The notes under the pieces were generated by a model. It saw only the letters and a program-made list of their open reading frames with translations, did no database searches and was not told the origin of the DNA. Shown here piece by piece: positions 44,451-53,943 of a stretch of DNA of 64,000 nt; the first letter of the stretch is position 1, and every line of letters begins with the position of its first letter. The stretch lies in NCBI GenBank assembly GCA_019637335.1, contig JAHBVV010000013.1, positions 1 to 64,000 of the forward strand, given 5' to 3'. This stretch comes from Candidatus Hydrogenedentota bacterium. GTDB taxonomy: Bacteria; Hydrogenedentota; Hydrogenedentia; Hydrogenedentales; JAEUWI01. Made by a program: the position numbers and the translations under genes.

Positions 44451-47400
44451 TCACTCACCACGCAGCGCGTCGAAGCGTTCGCGCCGGTAGCCGAGCAGGA
44501 TGGCCGCCGCGGTGCATCCGCCGGACAGCGCGAAGACGAGCAGGGCCAGGTTGATCTGCGTGGCGGCGTTGACGGGGCTGTTGGTGGCGAGTATGGCGGG
44601 GATCACGGCGAGCGAGGCGGCGAGCAGGCCCGCGCCGAGTCCCGCCGCAAGGAGGAAACCGTACTCCAGGTAGAGCAGGCGGACGATGGCCGCGTGGCGG
44701 AATCCGAGCGCGCCGAGCATGGCGAGTTCGCCGCGCCGCTCCAGCAGGTTACGCAGCACGACCACGCCCATGCCCGCGCTGCCGATGGCGAGGCCGAGGC
44801 CGCCGAGCACGAGGAACATGGCGAGGTAGGTGGTCTCCACGGCGTAGAATTCCTGGATGCGTTCCACGGGGGGGATGGAGTCCAGCCCGAAGCGGTCAAA
44901 GCCTCGGTTTAGCTCCTGGGTCAGTGTCTCCAGCCGATCGCCCGGCGCGTCGATGAGAAACATCCGGAAACCATCCTCCGCGGGGAAGAGGCGCGTGAAG
45001 TTTTCGTCGCTCATGAGAATCTTGCCCTGGAATACGCTCAGGCGCATCGGCAGCGCGCCCACGAGCTTCACGCGGACCTCCTGTCCCGCTTCGTCCTGGT
45101 AGACGAGGTAGTCGCCCTTCTCCGGGTGCGCGGTTTTCTTGAGGGTCCACATGGCGGTGTTCGCGTCGCCCGCGAGCGCGGGGATGGCGCCGTCCGCGAG
45201 CGGCGTGTTGAGGCGGTTCCAGAGTTCTTCGGCTTCGTCTTCGGGAGCAAAGGCCTTGCGCGCCGCGAACTCGGCCACGTTTACGCCGAGGATCCCGGGG
45301 CGCTGCGCGTGGTTCAGGTTGAGGCAGCTGGCGTCGTCGCCATCGCGCACTTTCAGCGATGCGACGTCGATATCCGGGTCGTTCTTCAGGCGTTCCGGCG
45401 TTTCGAGCAGGGGAAAGGTGGACTCGGCGAGGAGCGCGAAGCCGCCGGTTCCCGAAGAGCGCAGGTGGGCGGTGGCGTAGAGGTCTTCATGCATCGCGGA
45501 GACGGCGAAGACGAGGAAGGCGCCGCCGCCGAGCAGCGCGACCGTGGCCAGGCTGCGTCCCCGCCGCCGGGCCACGTTCTGGAGGGCGAGCGCGGGCAGG
45601 GTCAGCCGGCTTGTGGCACGATCGCGGACCAGGGCGAGGAGTGCATAGCGGCAGAGGCCGAAGGCGGAGAGCAGGAGGATCGTGCCGGCGCCGAAGCCGA
45701 TGAGCGCGGCGTTGTGGGCGGAGAAGAGTAGCGGAAAGAGCATAACCAGGATCGCGATCGCGCAACCGGCGATCCCGAGATAGAACGTCAGGCGCGGCGC
45801 GCGCCCTGCCCCGGACGCGACGAGGGATTGGGAGAAGTCGATGGTGAGGAGCTCCCGGGCGGGCCGCTTCATGTGTTTGCGGAGCGCGGCGAACATGGTG
45901 GCGAGCGCGCAGGCGAAGCTGATGGCGGCGCCCAGGGTTAGGCTTGAGCCGGTGGCGTGGTACTGAATTGAGGCGTTCGCGAGCGCGCCCTGCCAGTAGT
46001 TGGCGAGGCCGTAGAGCAGGCCGCGCGTGTAGAACGTGGCGAGTACCGCGCCGAGCAGGGCGCCCGCAAGCGCCACCGCCGCGCCCTCGGCCAGGTAGAG
46101 GCGGCGGACCTGCGCGTGGCGGAATCCGACGGCGAGCAGCATGCCGATCTGGGCCATGCGGTGCTGGATGCCGAAGACGAAGAGGAGGCCGGTGAGGAGC
46201 AGCGCGGCGGCGATGAGGAAGAAGCTCATGCCGATGAAGAGGCCGCCGAAGTCCATGGCCTGATCGACGGCGGCGAGGGCCTGTTCCTTCACGGGGATAA
46301 AGACCATGCCGGCGTAGGCCGGGTCCATCTCGGCGCGGAGATGTTCCTTCGCGCGTTCGGCGACATCCGCGCCGCCCGTGTAACGCACGGCGGTCAGATC
46401 GCCGAAGCGATTGCCCCACATGGCCTGACCGGCGGCCAGGGTGACGATGGCCTTCGGGGTCTGGCGGTAGGCGTCCCAGTATTCCTCGTTGGCCTCGTCC
46501 GCGAGCTTCTCGTCCTCCATCGGGAGGCCGATATCCCAGTCCGCGCAACTGTCGACATCGGTCAGGCCGGGAAATTCGGGGGCCAGGTCCCGTTCGATGG
46601 CGACCTCGTCCATGGGGAGGATGGCGCGAACGACGAAATCGCGGGTGCGCTCCTCGAAGTCGTTGTTCGGCAACAGCGCGGAGTAGGCCATGGTGATGGG
46701 ATTGCCGGGTTTCGCGCCGATCTCATCCGCGAGCCACTGGTTGATGAGTAACTCGTCGTCGCGCATGTCTTCCGGGGCTGGGCCGGCCACGACGAAGGAG
46801 TAGGGGGTTGCGCGCCCGCCGGTTTCGAGGCTGTTGACGAGGTAGGTGAGCGTGCCCCGGGCCCCTTCGAAGCCGCGGGCGGCTCGGGCGGCCTCTTCGG
46901 GCAGGAAGACCCGGTCCGCCTCCAATTGCACGATGCCGCCGGGATGCTCCGAGAAGCGGAGGCCGAGATCCTCCGGGGTCCAGACGGTTGCCAGGGCGCT
47001 TTCGAGCGCGGCGGTATCGGATCCCGCCGCGGCGAAGAGGACGTTTGCGCGACCCGGCAAGTCGATGTAGCCCTGCAGCGAGGCCAGGTCCACAAAGGCG
47101 TTGTAAGGCGCGACCTGCGTCGCGGAGAGGCTGTAGCGGCCTATCTCCTCGTCGGAAAGGACCGCGGCAACCGTGTACACGCGGCGGACGGAGCGATCCT
47201 CGTCGCGGGCCGAAAGGCCGGCGTCGCGCGGGAGCAGGGAGGGCTTTTCCACCCGCAAATCGACTTCGTCGCCGGCCTCGACGCCGAGGGCTTCGGCGAG
47301 CTTGGCGCCGAGCGCGGTTTCGTTGGGGCCGAGCGCGCGATCGGCGCCGGCGGCGAGCGCCCAGAATCGTGTGTCCACGCCGAGGACTTCGACCCGGTTG

Positions 47401-47714
47401 ATCTGTTGGCGCTCGTCAGCGGTTTCGCCCTGGTAGATGGCCATGCCGCGGAGGTGGAGCGCCGGGGCGGTCATTACGCCGGCCTCCGATTCGATGGCCG
47501 GGGCGAGGCGATCGGCGAAATACTGGCCGCGGGTGGCGATGGCGTGTTCGATACCGCCCAGCCGGAGCTCGGCGAAGCGGCGCAGGGAGTAGTCCACGGA
47601 ATCGCCGACGAGCAACGAACCGGTGAGGACGGCGGCGGCGAGCGTGACCCCGGCGAGCACGCCGGCGTGCATGCGCGCGTAGTGGCGGAGGCTGTCGAGG
47701 ACGAGGCGCAGCAT
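44451..47714 (-). CDS. Large FtsX-family ABC permease
   Basis: This 1,087-residue inner-membrane protein has an N-terminal helix (HAGVLAGVTLAAAVLTGSLLVG), a long periplasmic domain (about 40-470), three helices of a first FtsX domain (about 488-620), a second group near 650-710, another large periplasmic part, and a final FtsX triplet (about 960-1,075). The design matches tandem FtsX permeases with MacB/LolCE-like mechanotransmission, not a typical importer. It overlaps the ATPase gene (ATGA), so both are translated together. The cargo could be a lipoprotein, lipid or peptide; no direct evidence. Confidence 0.9.
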   Translation of the reverse strand: MLRLVLDSLRHYARMHAGVLAGVTLAAAVLTGSLLVGDSVDYSLRRFAELRLGGIEHAIATRGQYFADRLAPAIESEAGVMTAPALHLRGMAIYQGETADERQQINRVEVLGVDTRFWALAAGADRALGPNETALGAKLAEALGVEAGDEVDLRVEKPSLLPRDAGLSARDEDRSVRRVYTVAAVLSDEEIGRYSLSATQVAPYNAFVDLASLQGYIDLPGRANVLFAAAGSDTAALESALATVWTPEDLGLRFSEHPGGIVQLEADRVFLPEEAARAARGFEGARGTLTYLVNSLETGGRATPYSFVVAGPAPEDMRDDELLINQWLADEIGAKPGNPITMAYSALLPNNDFEERTRDFVVRAILPMDEVAIERDLAPEFPGLTDVDSCADWDIGLPMEDEKLADEANEEYWDAYRQTPKAIVTLAAGQAMWGNRFGDLTAVRYTGGADVAERAKEHLRAEMDPAYAGMVFIPVKEQALAAVDQAMDFGGLFIGMSFFLIAAALLLTGLLFVFGIQHRMAQIGMLLAVGFRHAQVRRLYLAEGAAVALAGALLGAVLATFYTRGLLYGLANYWQGALANASIQYHATGSSLTLGAAISFACALATMFAALRKHMKRPARELLTIDFSQSLVASGAGRAPRLTFYLGIAGCAIAILVMLFPLLFSAHNAALIGFGAGTILLLSAFGLCRYALLALVRDRATSRLTLPALALQNVARRRGRSLATVALLGGGAFLVFAVSAMHEDLYATAHLRSSGTGGFALLAESTFPLLETPERLKNDPDIDVASLKVRDGDDASCLNLNHAQRPGILGVNVAEFAARKAFAPEDEAEELWNRLNTPLADGAIPALAGDANTAMWTLKKTAHPEKGDYLVYQDEAGQEVRVKLVGALPMRLSVFQGKILMSDENFTRLFPAEDGFRMFLIDAPGDRLETLTQELNRGFDRFGLDSIPPVERIQEFYAVETTYLAMFLVLGGLGLAIGSAGMGVVVLRNLLERRGELAMLGALGFRHAAIVRLLYLEYGFLLAAGLGAGLLAASLAVIPAILATNSPVNAATQINLALLVFALSGGCTAAAILLGYRRERFDALRGE

Positions 47715-48403
47715 CAGGCGGCCTCATCGCGCAGCGCGCCGCCGGCGAGGGCGTAGATCCGCGCCATTTTCCGGGCGACGTCGGGGGCATGGGTCACCAC
47801 GATGAGCGCCATGCCTTCTTCCGCGTTCAATTCGAGCATGAGATCCGTGAGGGCCTCCGCGCCCTCCTGGCTGAGCGATCCGGTGGGCTCGTCGGCGAGG
47901 AGCAGGGCGGGCCGGTTGATGAGCGCGCGCACGACGGCGACCCGCTGCCGTTCGCCGCCGGAGAGCTGGCCGGGCCGGGCATGCATCCGATCGGCCAGGC
48001 CAACCCGTTCCAGCAGCTTTGCGGCGCGATCCGCCACGTCGCCGGCGTCGCGCTGGACGAGGGTTGGCACGAGCACGTTTTCCAGCGCGGTGCACTGCGG
48101 GAGGAGGTGGTGGTGCTGAAACACGAAGCCGATGGCGCTGTTCCGGAAGGCGGCGCGCCGGGCCTCGTCGAATCCGTCGAGGCGGTCGCCGCGAAAGAGG
48201 ATCGCGCCGCTGGTGGGCGTGTCGAGGAGTCCCGCCAGGTTCAGCAGGGTGCTCTTGCCGCAGCCGGAAGGGCCCACGATGGCGACCGTTTCACCGGTCG
48301 TGACGGTCAGATTGGCGCCCTGCAATACGGCGGTGGTGGGGTCCGCCGGGTCGTAGGTCTTGCTGATATCCCGCAGTTCGATCAGGGGGGCGGTATCGGT
48401 CAC
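47714..48403 (-). CDS. ABC transporter ATP-binding protein (LolD/MacB-type)
   Basis: The 229-residue cytoplasmic ATPase has Walker A GPSGCGKST near 44-52, the Q loop FQHHHLLPQCTALENVLVP, signature LSGGERQRV, Walker B ALLLADEPTG and the switch histidine in VVTHAPDVA. The sequence between A and Q loops resembles LolD/MacB rather than importer ATPases. The stop overlaps the permease start by four bases. It follows the beta-propeller gene after 51 bases in a four-gene operon. Confidence 0.95.
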   Translation of the reverse strand: MTDTAPLIELRDISKTYDPADPTTAVLQGANLTVTTGETVAIVGPSGCGKSTLLNLAGLLDTPTSGAILFRGDRLDGFDEARRAAFRNSAIGFVFQHHHLLPQCTALENVLVPTLVQRDAGDVADRAAKLLERVGLADRMHARPGQLSGGERQRVAVVRALINRPALLLADEPTGSLSQEGAEALTDLMLELNAEEGMALIVVTHAPDVARKMARIYALAGGALRDEAA

Positions 48404-48454
48404 GGTCTGTAGCCTCTCGTCATGGTGTGGGGTCCTGGATGCGGTTTCAGCGTG

Positions 48455-49807
48455 TCAGGCGCCCGGGGCGCCGAATGCCGACAGGGATCCATCCTTACCG
48501 CCCACGACAATCTTATTGTTGATGATGGAAGGCGCGGTGATTTCGTCGCTGACCTCGTAGGACCAGAGCAGTTCGCCGCTCGCCAGCGCGAGCATGTAGA
48601 GCACGCCGTCCGCGCCGAAAATCACTTTGTCGCGGGCGATGACCGGGGAGGTCGGCAGGCCCTTGGCGTCAAATTTCCAGCGCTGCTCGCCGGTTGCGCG
48701 GTCGAGGCAATACACGAACTCGTCCATGCTGCCGTAGACGACGCGATCCGGGCTTACGGCGGGTGTGGTGAAGACTTCGGCGCGGGTGTCGTCGTTGGTC
48801 CAGACGATTTCGCCCGAGGCGAGGTCGGCGTGGATGAATCTTCCGCTGTGGCTTCCGGAGAAAACGGAATTGCCGCGTATGGCCACGCCGCCGGCGACCT
48901 GGGAGTCGTCGCCGACGGCCATGTTCTTCAGGATGGATCCGTCGGCCGCGCTGATGGTGTGCAGCGCGGAAGCGCAACTTCCAAAGGCGATGATCCCGTC
49001 ACCCGCGGCGGGGGACCCATCACATCGGTCGATGGGCTCGCTTCTCCAGAGCGGGGTCCCGTCCGCGAGGGCGAGGCAGTGCAGGGCGCCGTCATCCTGT
49101 CCGACGACATAGACCCGCGCTTCGGGAAGGGCTTCGGAAGCGGGCTGGTAGGTGATCGCCCCGAGAATGGCGCTCTCGATGTCGCGCTTCCACTTGATGT
49201 CGCCGGAAGCGGCGTCAAAGGCGTACACGACGCCGGCCATCGTGCCCACGAACACGGTGGATTCGAAGCAGGAGACGGGCGCGTCGATGCGCGCGGGTTG
49301 CTCGGCGTTTTCATTGATCGCGGGGCGCGTGAGTTGCTTTGACCAGACTTTCTTGCCGGTGAAGTCGACCGCGACCACCTCGCCCCGGCTGGTTGCGAAA
49401 TGGAGCAGTGACTCCGATGCGACAGGGCCCTGCAATATGGGCGTGCTTGTCTGGAAGCGCCACAGGCGCGCGGGGGCGTCGGGCAGTTCCGCGTTCGAGA
49501 GGCCGGCCAGGTTGGCGTCGCCGTGATAGGTGGACCAGGTCGCGGCGGCGCGATCGGGGCCCTCGTCCGGGGGGAGGGCGACCGGCTGTGGCGGCGCAGC
49601 TTGTTGCGCGGCTGGCGGTTCGGGATCTTCCGCTGGCGCGGGATCGGGCGCGCCCGCCGGGGGCATGTCGCTGGAGGCCACGGAATCGCTTGCGGGCGGT
49701 TGGGAGGGGGCCTCCACGGGAGCGAACCAGCCCTGGAAGAAGCCCCAGAGCAGCACAATCAACATGATGACGAAAAACGGCGCCATCGAAATCAGTTTGT
49801 CTTTCAT
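48455..49807 (-). CDS. Membrane-anchored PQQ-like beta-propeller protein
   Basis: The protein has 450 residues with an uncleaved N-terminal membrane anchor (about 8-26, PFFVIMLIVLLWGFFQGW). A disordered Pro/Ala/Asp-rich stalk (about 30-85) leads to an eight-blade-type propeller of repeats such as GEVVAVDFTGKKVWSK and DEFVYCLDRATGEQRWKF, the pattern of BamB/PQQ-like domains. Residues that would bind PQQ and calcium in true quinoproteins are not evident, so it is more likely a scaffold than a dehydrogenase. The ATG at 49807 overlaps the GT4 stop (ATGA). Confidence 0.85.
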   Translation of the reverse strand: MKDKLISMAPFFVIMLIVLLWGFFQGWFAPVEAPSQPPASDSVASSDMPPAGAPDPAPAEDPEPPAAQQAAPPQPVALPPDEGPDRAAATWSTYHGDANLAGLSNAELPDAPARLWRFQTSTPILQGPVASESLLHFATSRGEVVAVDFTGKKVWSKQLTRPAINENAEQPARIDAPVSCFESTVFVGTMAGVVYAFDAASGDIKWKRDIESAILGAITYQPASEALPEARVYVVGQDDGALHCLALADGTPLWRSEPIDRCDGSPAAGDGIIAFGSCASALHTISAADGSILKNMAVGDDSQVAGGVAIRGNSVFSGSHSGRFIHADLASGEIVWTNDDTRAEVFTTPAVSPDRVVYGSMDEFVYCLDRATGEQRWKFDAKGLPTSPVIARDKVIFGADGVLYMLALASGELLWSYEVSDEITAPSIINNKIVVGGKDGSLSAFGAPGA

Positions 49808-51093
49808 CCTTGGGTCACCTTTGAATACAGGGCGATCATGTCCGCCGCCATGCGCCGGGTGGAGAAACTGCGGGCAACGCCTTCCCGGCCCTGGTGGCCG
49901 AGCGCGCGGGCCCGATCCGCATCGAGCAGCAGCCCCTCCAGCGCCGCCGCGAGCGCGTGTGCGCCGCCCTCGTAGAGCACGCCGCCGCCCGCCGCCTCGA
50001 CGATCTCGGGATAGGCTCCGGCGCGCGGCTGCACGACGGGCACGCCGGCGGCCAACGCCTCGATGATGAAGAGACCGAACGCCTCGCCCTCGGCGTTTGG
50101 CACGCACATGGCCGACAGCGATTGTATGAAGGCGCGGCGGTGTTCCACGTCGAACTCATCGAGGAATTCGGCGTCTTCGTCGAATCCGTGTTTGTGAAGT
50201 TTGCGTTTCAGGTACTTGACGTAGGTCACGTCCGCGCCCACTTGGCCGCCGGTCGCGCGGAGCTTCAGTTTCTTGAGGCGCGGGTGTTGTTTCAGCTCGA
50301 TGAAGGCGTCCACGAGCGTGCCCAGGCCGAGAGACTCGGTCATTTTCGAGAGGTAGCCGATCACGGGCGGTTCGAGCGTCATGGGGGCCTGCGGGACGTC
50401 ATCGCACTGGATGCCCAGGTGGATGATGTGTACCTTCTCCGGCGGGAGTTCAACGCGCGCCATCATTTCGTCGGCATACCAGCGGCTGACGGCCACAAAG
50501 GCGTCGATGTCGCCGGCGCGCTGGCCCATGGCCTCCCAGCAGAGCCGGTTATAGGGATCATCGATCGCGTCGAGCCAGGGCTTTTCGTCCTGCAGGCTGC
50601 ACAGGAGCGGCACATTCAGGCGGCTCTTGATGGCGCCCGCCATGCCGAGCAGCAGCGCGTTGGACAGGTGGACGACATCGGGCCGCTCCTGATCGGCGAG
50701 CCAGGCGATCATCCGGTCGAGTTCTTTTTTCTGGTTGCCCTCGGGGCCCTGGAGCATGGAAAGGGTCATGGGGCCGAGGCCGGCGGCTTCCGTTGTGCCC
50801 TCTTTTTTCGCGGCGCCTTTCAGGAGCCAGGCGGTGTCGAAGAGCTTGTCCAGCCAGCGCGGCGTTTTCCGGAAGAGGGCGAATTTCTGCTGGAGATAGC
50901 AGTTGATCCCGCCGAAGAATACTGGCACGCCCTTGCTCAACTCGTCCGAATCCACCAGGACCGGCAAATAGACCGGCACCATCAGCACTTCGTGGCCCTG
51001 CCGGCGCAGTTCCCGCACGAGCTCGATGTCGCGCATGCAATTCTGGCAATAGAAGGTGCCGCCGGTGCCGGGAACGATATACACAATCTTCAT
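49804..51093 (-). CDS. Glycosyltransferase family 4, first gene of exporter operon
   Basis: The 429-residue GT-B glycosyltransferase starts MKIVYIVPGTGGTFYCQNCMRDIELVRELRRQGHEV with the donor-side glycine loop and two cysteines. The C-terminal domain has GYLSKMTESLGLGTLVDAFIELK and the nucleotide-sugar motif EAFGLFIIEALAAGVPVVQPRAGAYPEI. It is predicted cytoplasmic. Overlap with the following propeller gene and near-continuity with the ABC genes indicate one transcript, so glycosylation and export may be linked. The acceptor is unknown. It is divergent from the secreted propeller gene at 51358. Confidence 0.9.
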   Translation of the reverse strand: MKIVYIVPGTGGTFYCQNCMRDIELVRELRRQGHEVLMVPVYLPVLVDSDELSKGVPVFFGGINCYLQQKFALFRKTPRWLDKLFDTAWLLKGAAKKEGTTEAAGLGPMTLSMLQGPEGNQKKELDRMIAWLADQERPDVVHLSNALLLGMAGAIKSRLNVPLLCSLQDEKPWLDAIDDPYNRLCWEAMGQRAGDIDAFVAVSRWYADEMMARVELPPEKVHIIHLGIQCDDVPQAPMTLEPPVIGYLSKMTESLGLGTLVDAFIELKQHPRLKKLKLRATGGQVGADVTYVKYLKRKLHKHGFDEDAEFLDEFDVEHRRAFIQSLSAMCVPNAEGEAFGLFIIEALAAGVPVVQPRAGAYPEIVEAAGGGVLYEGGAHALAAALEGLLLDADRARALGHQGREGVARSFSTRRMAADMIALYSKVTQG

Positions 51094-51357
51094 GTCGTGG
51101 CGGTGTCCTTATTTCCCGCGCCGCGCTCGGACGTTTGGGTTCTTGCGGCACATTCCGCGGCGTTTGGGCGCTGGCGGTATGTTGCAGGCGCGGGCGCGGT
51201 TCCTTTAGAGTTGTATTCAGGCTGCGGGCACAGTATGTCGCTTGGGTGTTCCGCCGCCTCTTCTGGCGTCATTATAGGGCGCCCGGTAGCAGGGCCGCCA
51301 ACCGGGTCCGCCAAACACGGGCGGAAACCAAGCCCCATTCGGGTAAAGGAATTCTTC

Positions 51358-52668
51358 ATGCTGTATTCAACGCTCTACCGGACTGGATTGTGCTCTTTGT
51401 TGGCGATTGCCGCGGGTCTCTGCGCGGGCGCCGAGGACTGGCCGCATTGGCGCGGCCCCAACCACAACGGAACGGCGGAGGCCTCGGGCCTGCCGGGGCA
51501 GTGGAACCAGCAGAATATCGTTTGGAAGACCCCGATGCCGGGGCAAAGCTCCGCGTCTCCCATCGTTATCGGAGACCGGATATTCTGCACCTCCAACAGC
51601 GCGGATCTGACCACACTCTCCGGCCTGTGCCTGAGCCGGGACACGGGCGAGGTGCTGTGGCAGAAGGAATTTGTGCGGGGCGTTGAGCAGCCGCGGCGGA
51701 ACACGCTGGCGTCCCCCTCGCCGGTTTCCGACGGCACGCACGTGTACTTCATGTTCGGCACGGGCGACCTGATCGCGTGTGATCTGGATGGCAACGTGAA
51801 GTGGACGAAGAGCCTGGAAAAGGAATACGGCCCGATCAGCCCGCAATTCGGGTACAGCTCCACGCCGCTGTTGTTCAAAGGGAACCTTTACATTATGATC
51901 ATCCGCGGCCAGTGGGATCGCGCGCAGCTCGACGATTTCACGGACGAGGACTCGTACGTGATCTGCATGAACCCGGCGAACGGCGAGGTGATCTGGCGGA
52001 CCCACCGCAATAGCGACGGGCGCGACGAGGCGATGGATTCCTACGCGAGCCCGATGCCCTACGAGCATGGCGGCGTTTCGGCGATTCTGACCCAGGGCGC
52101 AAATTATGTGATTGCGCACGACGCGGCGACGGGCAAGGAACTCTGGCGCCAGAACCACAACCCGGACATGGGCCGGATGTGGCGGCTGATCCCCTCGCCG
52201 ATGGCGGCGGACGAGCTGGTGATCGGGGTGCAGCCGCGGGGCCAGGCCGCGTTCGCGATCCTGCCGGAAGAAGGCAAGACGATCGCCTACAAGGATTCGA
52301 AGTGGATCTTCGACGAGAAGACGACGGACGTTCCGTGTCCGGTCTATTACGGCGGGCGGGTTTACCTGCTGAACGGCGTGCGCGGGCTCCTGTTCTGCCT
52401 GGACCCGAAGACGGGCGAGCTGCTGTGGACCGGGGACTTGAGTAACGAAAACTACAGCCGCGTGTGGGCGTCGCCGGTGGCCGCGGACGGGAAGATGTAC
52501 TGTATGACGGAGGAGGGTCAAGTGATTACGCTGGCGATTGGCGACGAATTCAAGGTGCTTTCCCGGAACATGCTCGGCGGGAGGGAGTGCAAGGCCACGA
52601 TCGCGATTTCCGGCGACAGGCTTTTCGCTCGCACGTCGGACGCGCTGTATTGCATCGCCAATAAGTAA
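51358..52668 (+). CDS. Secreted PQQ-like beta-propeller protein
   Basis: The protein has 436 residues with a signal peptide (about 1-24). WPHWRGPNHNGTAEASGLP after it is the usual opening of secreted PQQ-like propellers in planctomycete-type bacteria. Repeats include VLWQKEF, VKWTKSL, VIWRTHR, LLWTGDL, each the Trp-containing outer strand of a blade, for about seven or eight blades. The start at 51358 follows AAAGGAATT. The ArsF-like/ArsG-like pair begins 48 bases after its stop. A periplasmic scaffold role is more likely than quinoprotein activity. Confidence 0.85.
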   Translation: MLYSTLYRTGLCSLLAIAAGLCAGAEDWPHWRGPNHNGTAEASGLPGQWNQQNIVWKTPMPGQSSASPIVIGDRIFCTSNSADLTTLSGLCLSRDTGEVLWQKEFVRGVEQPRRNTLASPSPVSDGTHVYFMFGTGDLIACDLDGNVKWTKSLEKEYGPISPQFGYSSTPLLFKGNLYIMIIRGQWDRAQLDDFTDEDSYVICMNPANGEVIWRTHRNSDGRDEAMDSYASPMPYEHGGVSAILTQGANYVIAHDAATGKELWRQNHNPDMGRMWRLIPSPMAADELVIGVQPRGQAAFAILPEEGKTIAYKDSKWIFDEKTTDVPCPVYYGGRVYLLNGVRGLLFCLDPKTGELLWTGDLSNENYSRVWASPVAADGKMYCMTEEGQVITLAIGDEFKVLSRNMLGGRECKATIAISGDRLFARTSDALYCIANK

Positions 52669-52716
52669 GAGCAGGAATAACAGACCGGGCGTGCGGGCGG
52701 GGGCCCCGCGGCCGGA

Positions 52717-53229
52717 TTGGCGGTACCAGTGATTCTCCTCAAGCGAATAACGGCGGGCGCGCTATTGGCTTTCGCGGCGGGAAGTCTGGCCTACGTGATT
52801 GCCGGTGGGCCGGCGGGGGAATCGGGGCGGGGCGCGCGAACGGTTGGGGTGTCCCCGGGCGCGGCGGACCCGGCCGCGCCCCCGGATCTCATCGTCTACT
52901 ACATGGACATGGGCAAGGACTGCACCACGTGCCTTTACCTGGAATCCTACACCCGGGAGACGCTGGAGCGGCATTTTGCGGACGCGCTGGCGTCCGGCCG
53001 CATCGAATGGCGCCGGCGCGACCTGAATGATCCGTCCAACGCCCACTATATTCGCGAGTTCCGGCTCTACACGAAGTCGGTGGTGCTGGTTCGGCAGGTG
53101 AACGGGGATCCGGTGCGCCACGAGAGCCTCAGCCGCATCTGGGAGCTGGTGTACGACAAGGAAGCGTTTCAGGCGTATATCCAGCGCGAAGTGAGGCGCT
53201 TTCTGGACGATCCCGAGGCGCTGGAATGA
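52717..53229 (+). CDS. ArsF-family thioredoxin-like protein
   Basis: The protein has 170 residues with one N-terminal hydrophobic segment (about 6-29, ITAGALLAFAAGSLAYVIAG) and a soluble domain. It contains MDMGKDCTTCLYLESYTRETL with a CxxC (CTTC) and YTKSVVLVRQVNGDPVR, as in the nitroreductase subunit ArsF family of organoarsenical operons. A thioredoxin-like redox role at the membrane is the cautious reading. The start is a TTG (GTG at 52729 is an alternative) with only a weak ribosome site. It overlaps the next gene by four bases (ATGA). Confidence 0.8.
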   Translation: MAVPVILLKRITAGALLAFAAGSLAYVIAGGPAGESGRGARTVGVSPGAADPAAPPDLIVYYMDMGKDCTTCLYLESYTRETLERHFADALASGRIEWRRRDLNDPSNAHYIREFRLYTKSVVLVRQVNGDPVRHESLSRIWELVYDKEAFQAYIQREVRRFLDDPEALE

Positions 53230-53915
53230 GCGGGATACTGGCGGCGGCCGGGCCGTGTTTCTTGCTCGGGATCATGACGGCCATCAGCCCCTGTCTCTTC
53301 GCGACGAACGTCGCGGCGATCACGTTTATCGCGCGGCGCATTGATCGGCCTCGTCTGCTCCTGCTGGCGGGCGCGGGGTACACCCTGGGACAGGCGGCGG
53401 CGTTTCTGCTGCTCTCGGGCGCGGTAATCTGGAGCCTGGTGACGATCGAGCCGGTTTCGTACTGGCTTCAGCGGTACATGTTTCGCGTGCTGGGGCCGAT
53501 CTTGATTGTGGCGGGCCTGTTTCTAATCGAATTGATCTGGGCCGATCTCGGCACGGGCCGCCTTCGCGCCTTCGCACAGCGTCAGGGGAAACGGGGCGGC
53601 TTCGCGACGGCGGTGCTCCTGGGCTTTCTATTCGCCATTGCGTTCTGCCCGACGTCCGCCGCGCTGTTCTTCGGGGGGCTCATCCCGCTGGCGCTGTCGC
53701 ACGAGTCGAGCGTGGCGCTGCCGCTGGCCTACGCGGCGGGGGTCTCGGCGCCGGTGCTCGGCATTGTGCTCGTTGCGGGGCTCGCTGCGAACGTGCTTCA
53801 GCGTTTCGCGGGCCGCGTGCGGGGGGTGGACCGGTGGATGCGCCGGATTGCCGGGGCCGTTTTCATCGGGCTGGGATTCTATTTCACGCTGCGGTATTCC
53901 CTGGGTCTTTGGTAG
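53226..53915 (+). CDS. ArsG/CcdA-like membrane thiol-redox or efflux protein
   Basis: The protein has 229 residues with six hydrophobic helices. The first pair has GPCFLLGIMTAISPCLFAT and the fourth AIAFCPTSAALFFGGLIPLAL, each with a Cys-Pro at equivalent places. This is the duplicated-cysteine pattern of CcdA/DsbD transmembrane reductases and the related ArsG permease family. It is coupled by overlap to the ArsF-like CxxC protein. Together they should move electrons or a thiol-linked compound across the inner membrane. Arsenic specificity is not shown. Confidence 0.85.
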   Translation: MSGILAAAGPCFLLGIMTAISPCLFATNVAAITFIARRIDRPRLLLLAGAGYTLGQAAAFLLLSGAVIWSLVTIEPVSYWLQRYMFRVLGPILIVAGLFLIELIWADLGTGRLRAFAQRQGKRGGFATAVLLGFLFAIAFCPTSAALFFGGLIPLALSHESSVALPLAYAAGVSAPVLGIVLVAGLAANVLQRFAGRVRGVDRWMRRIAGAVFIGLGFYFTLRYSLGLW

Positions 53916-53943
53916 GGCGCCGGGGGGAATGTCTGGGGCCCTG

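Noticed and set aside
52717-53915. Annotating an arsenic resistance operon
   Set aside because: Only the ArsF-like and ArsG-like proteins are present; both families overlap with general thiol-redox proteins, and no arsenic gene accompanies them.
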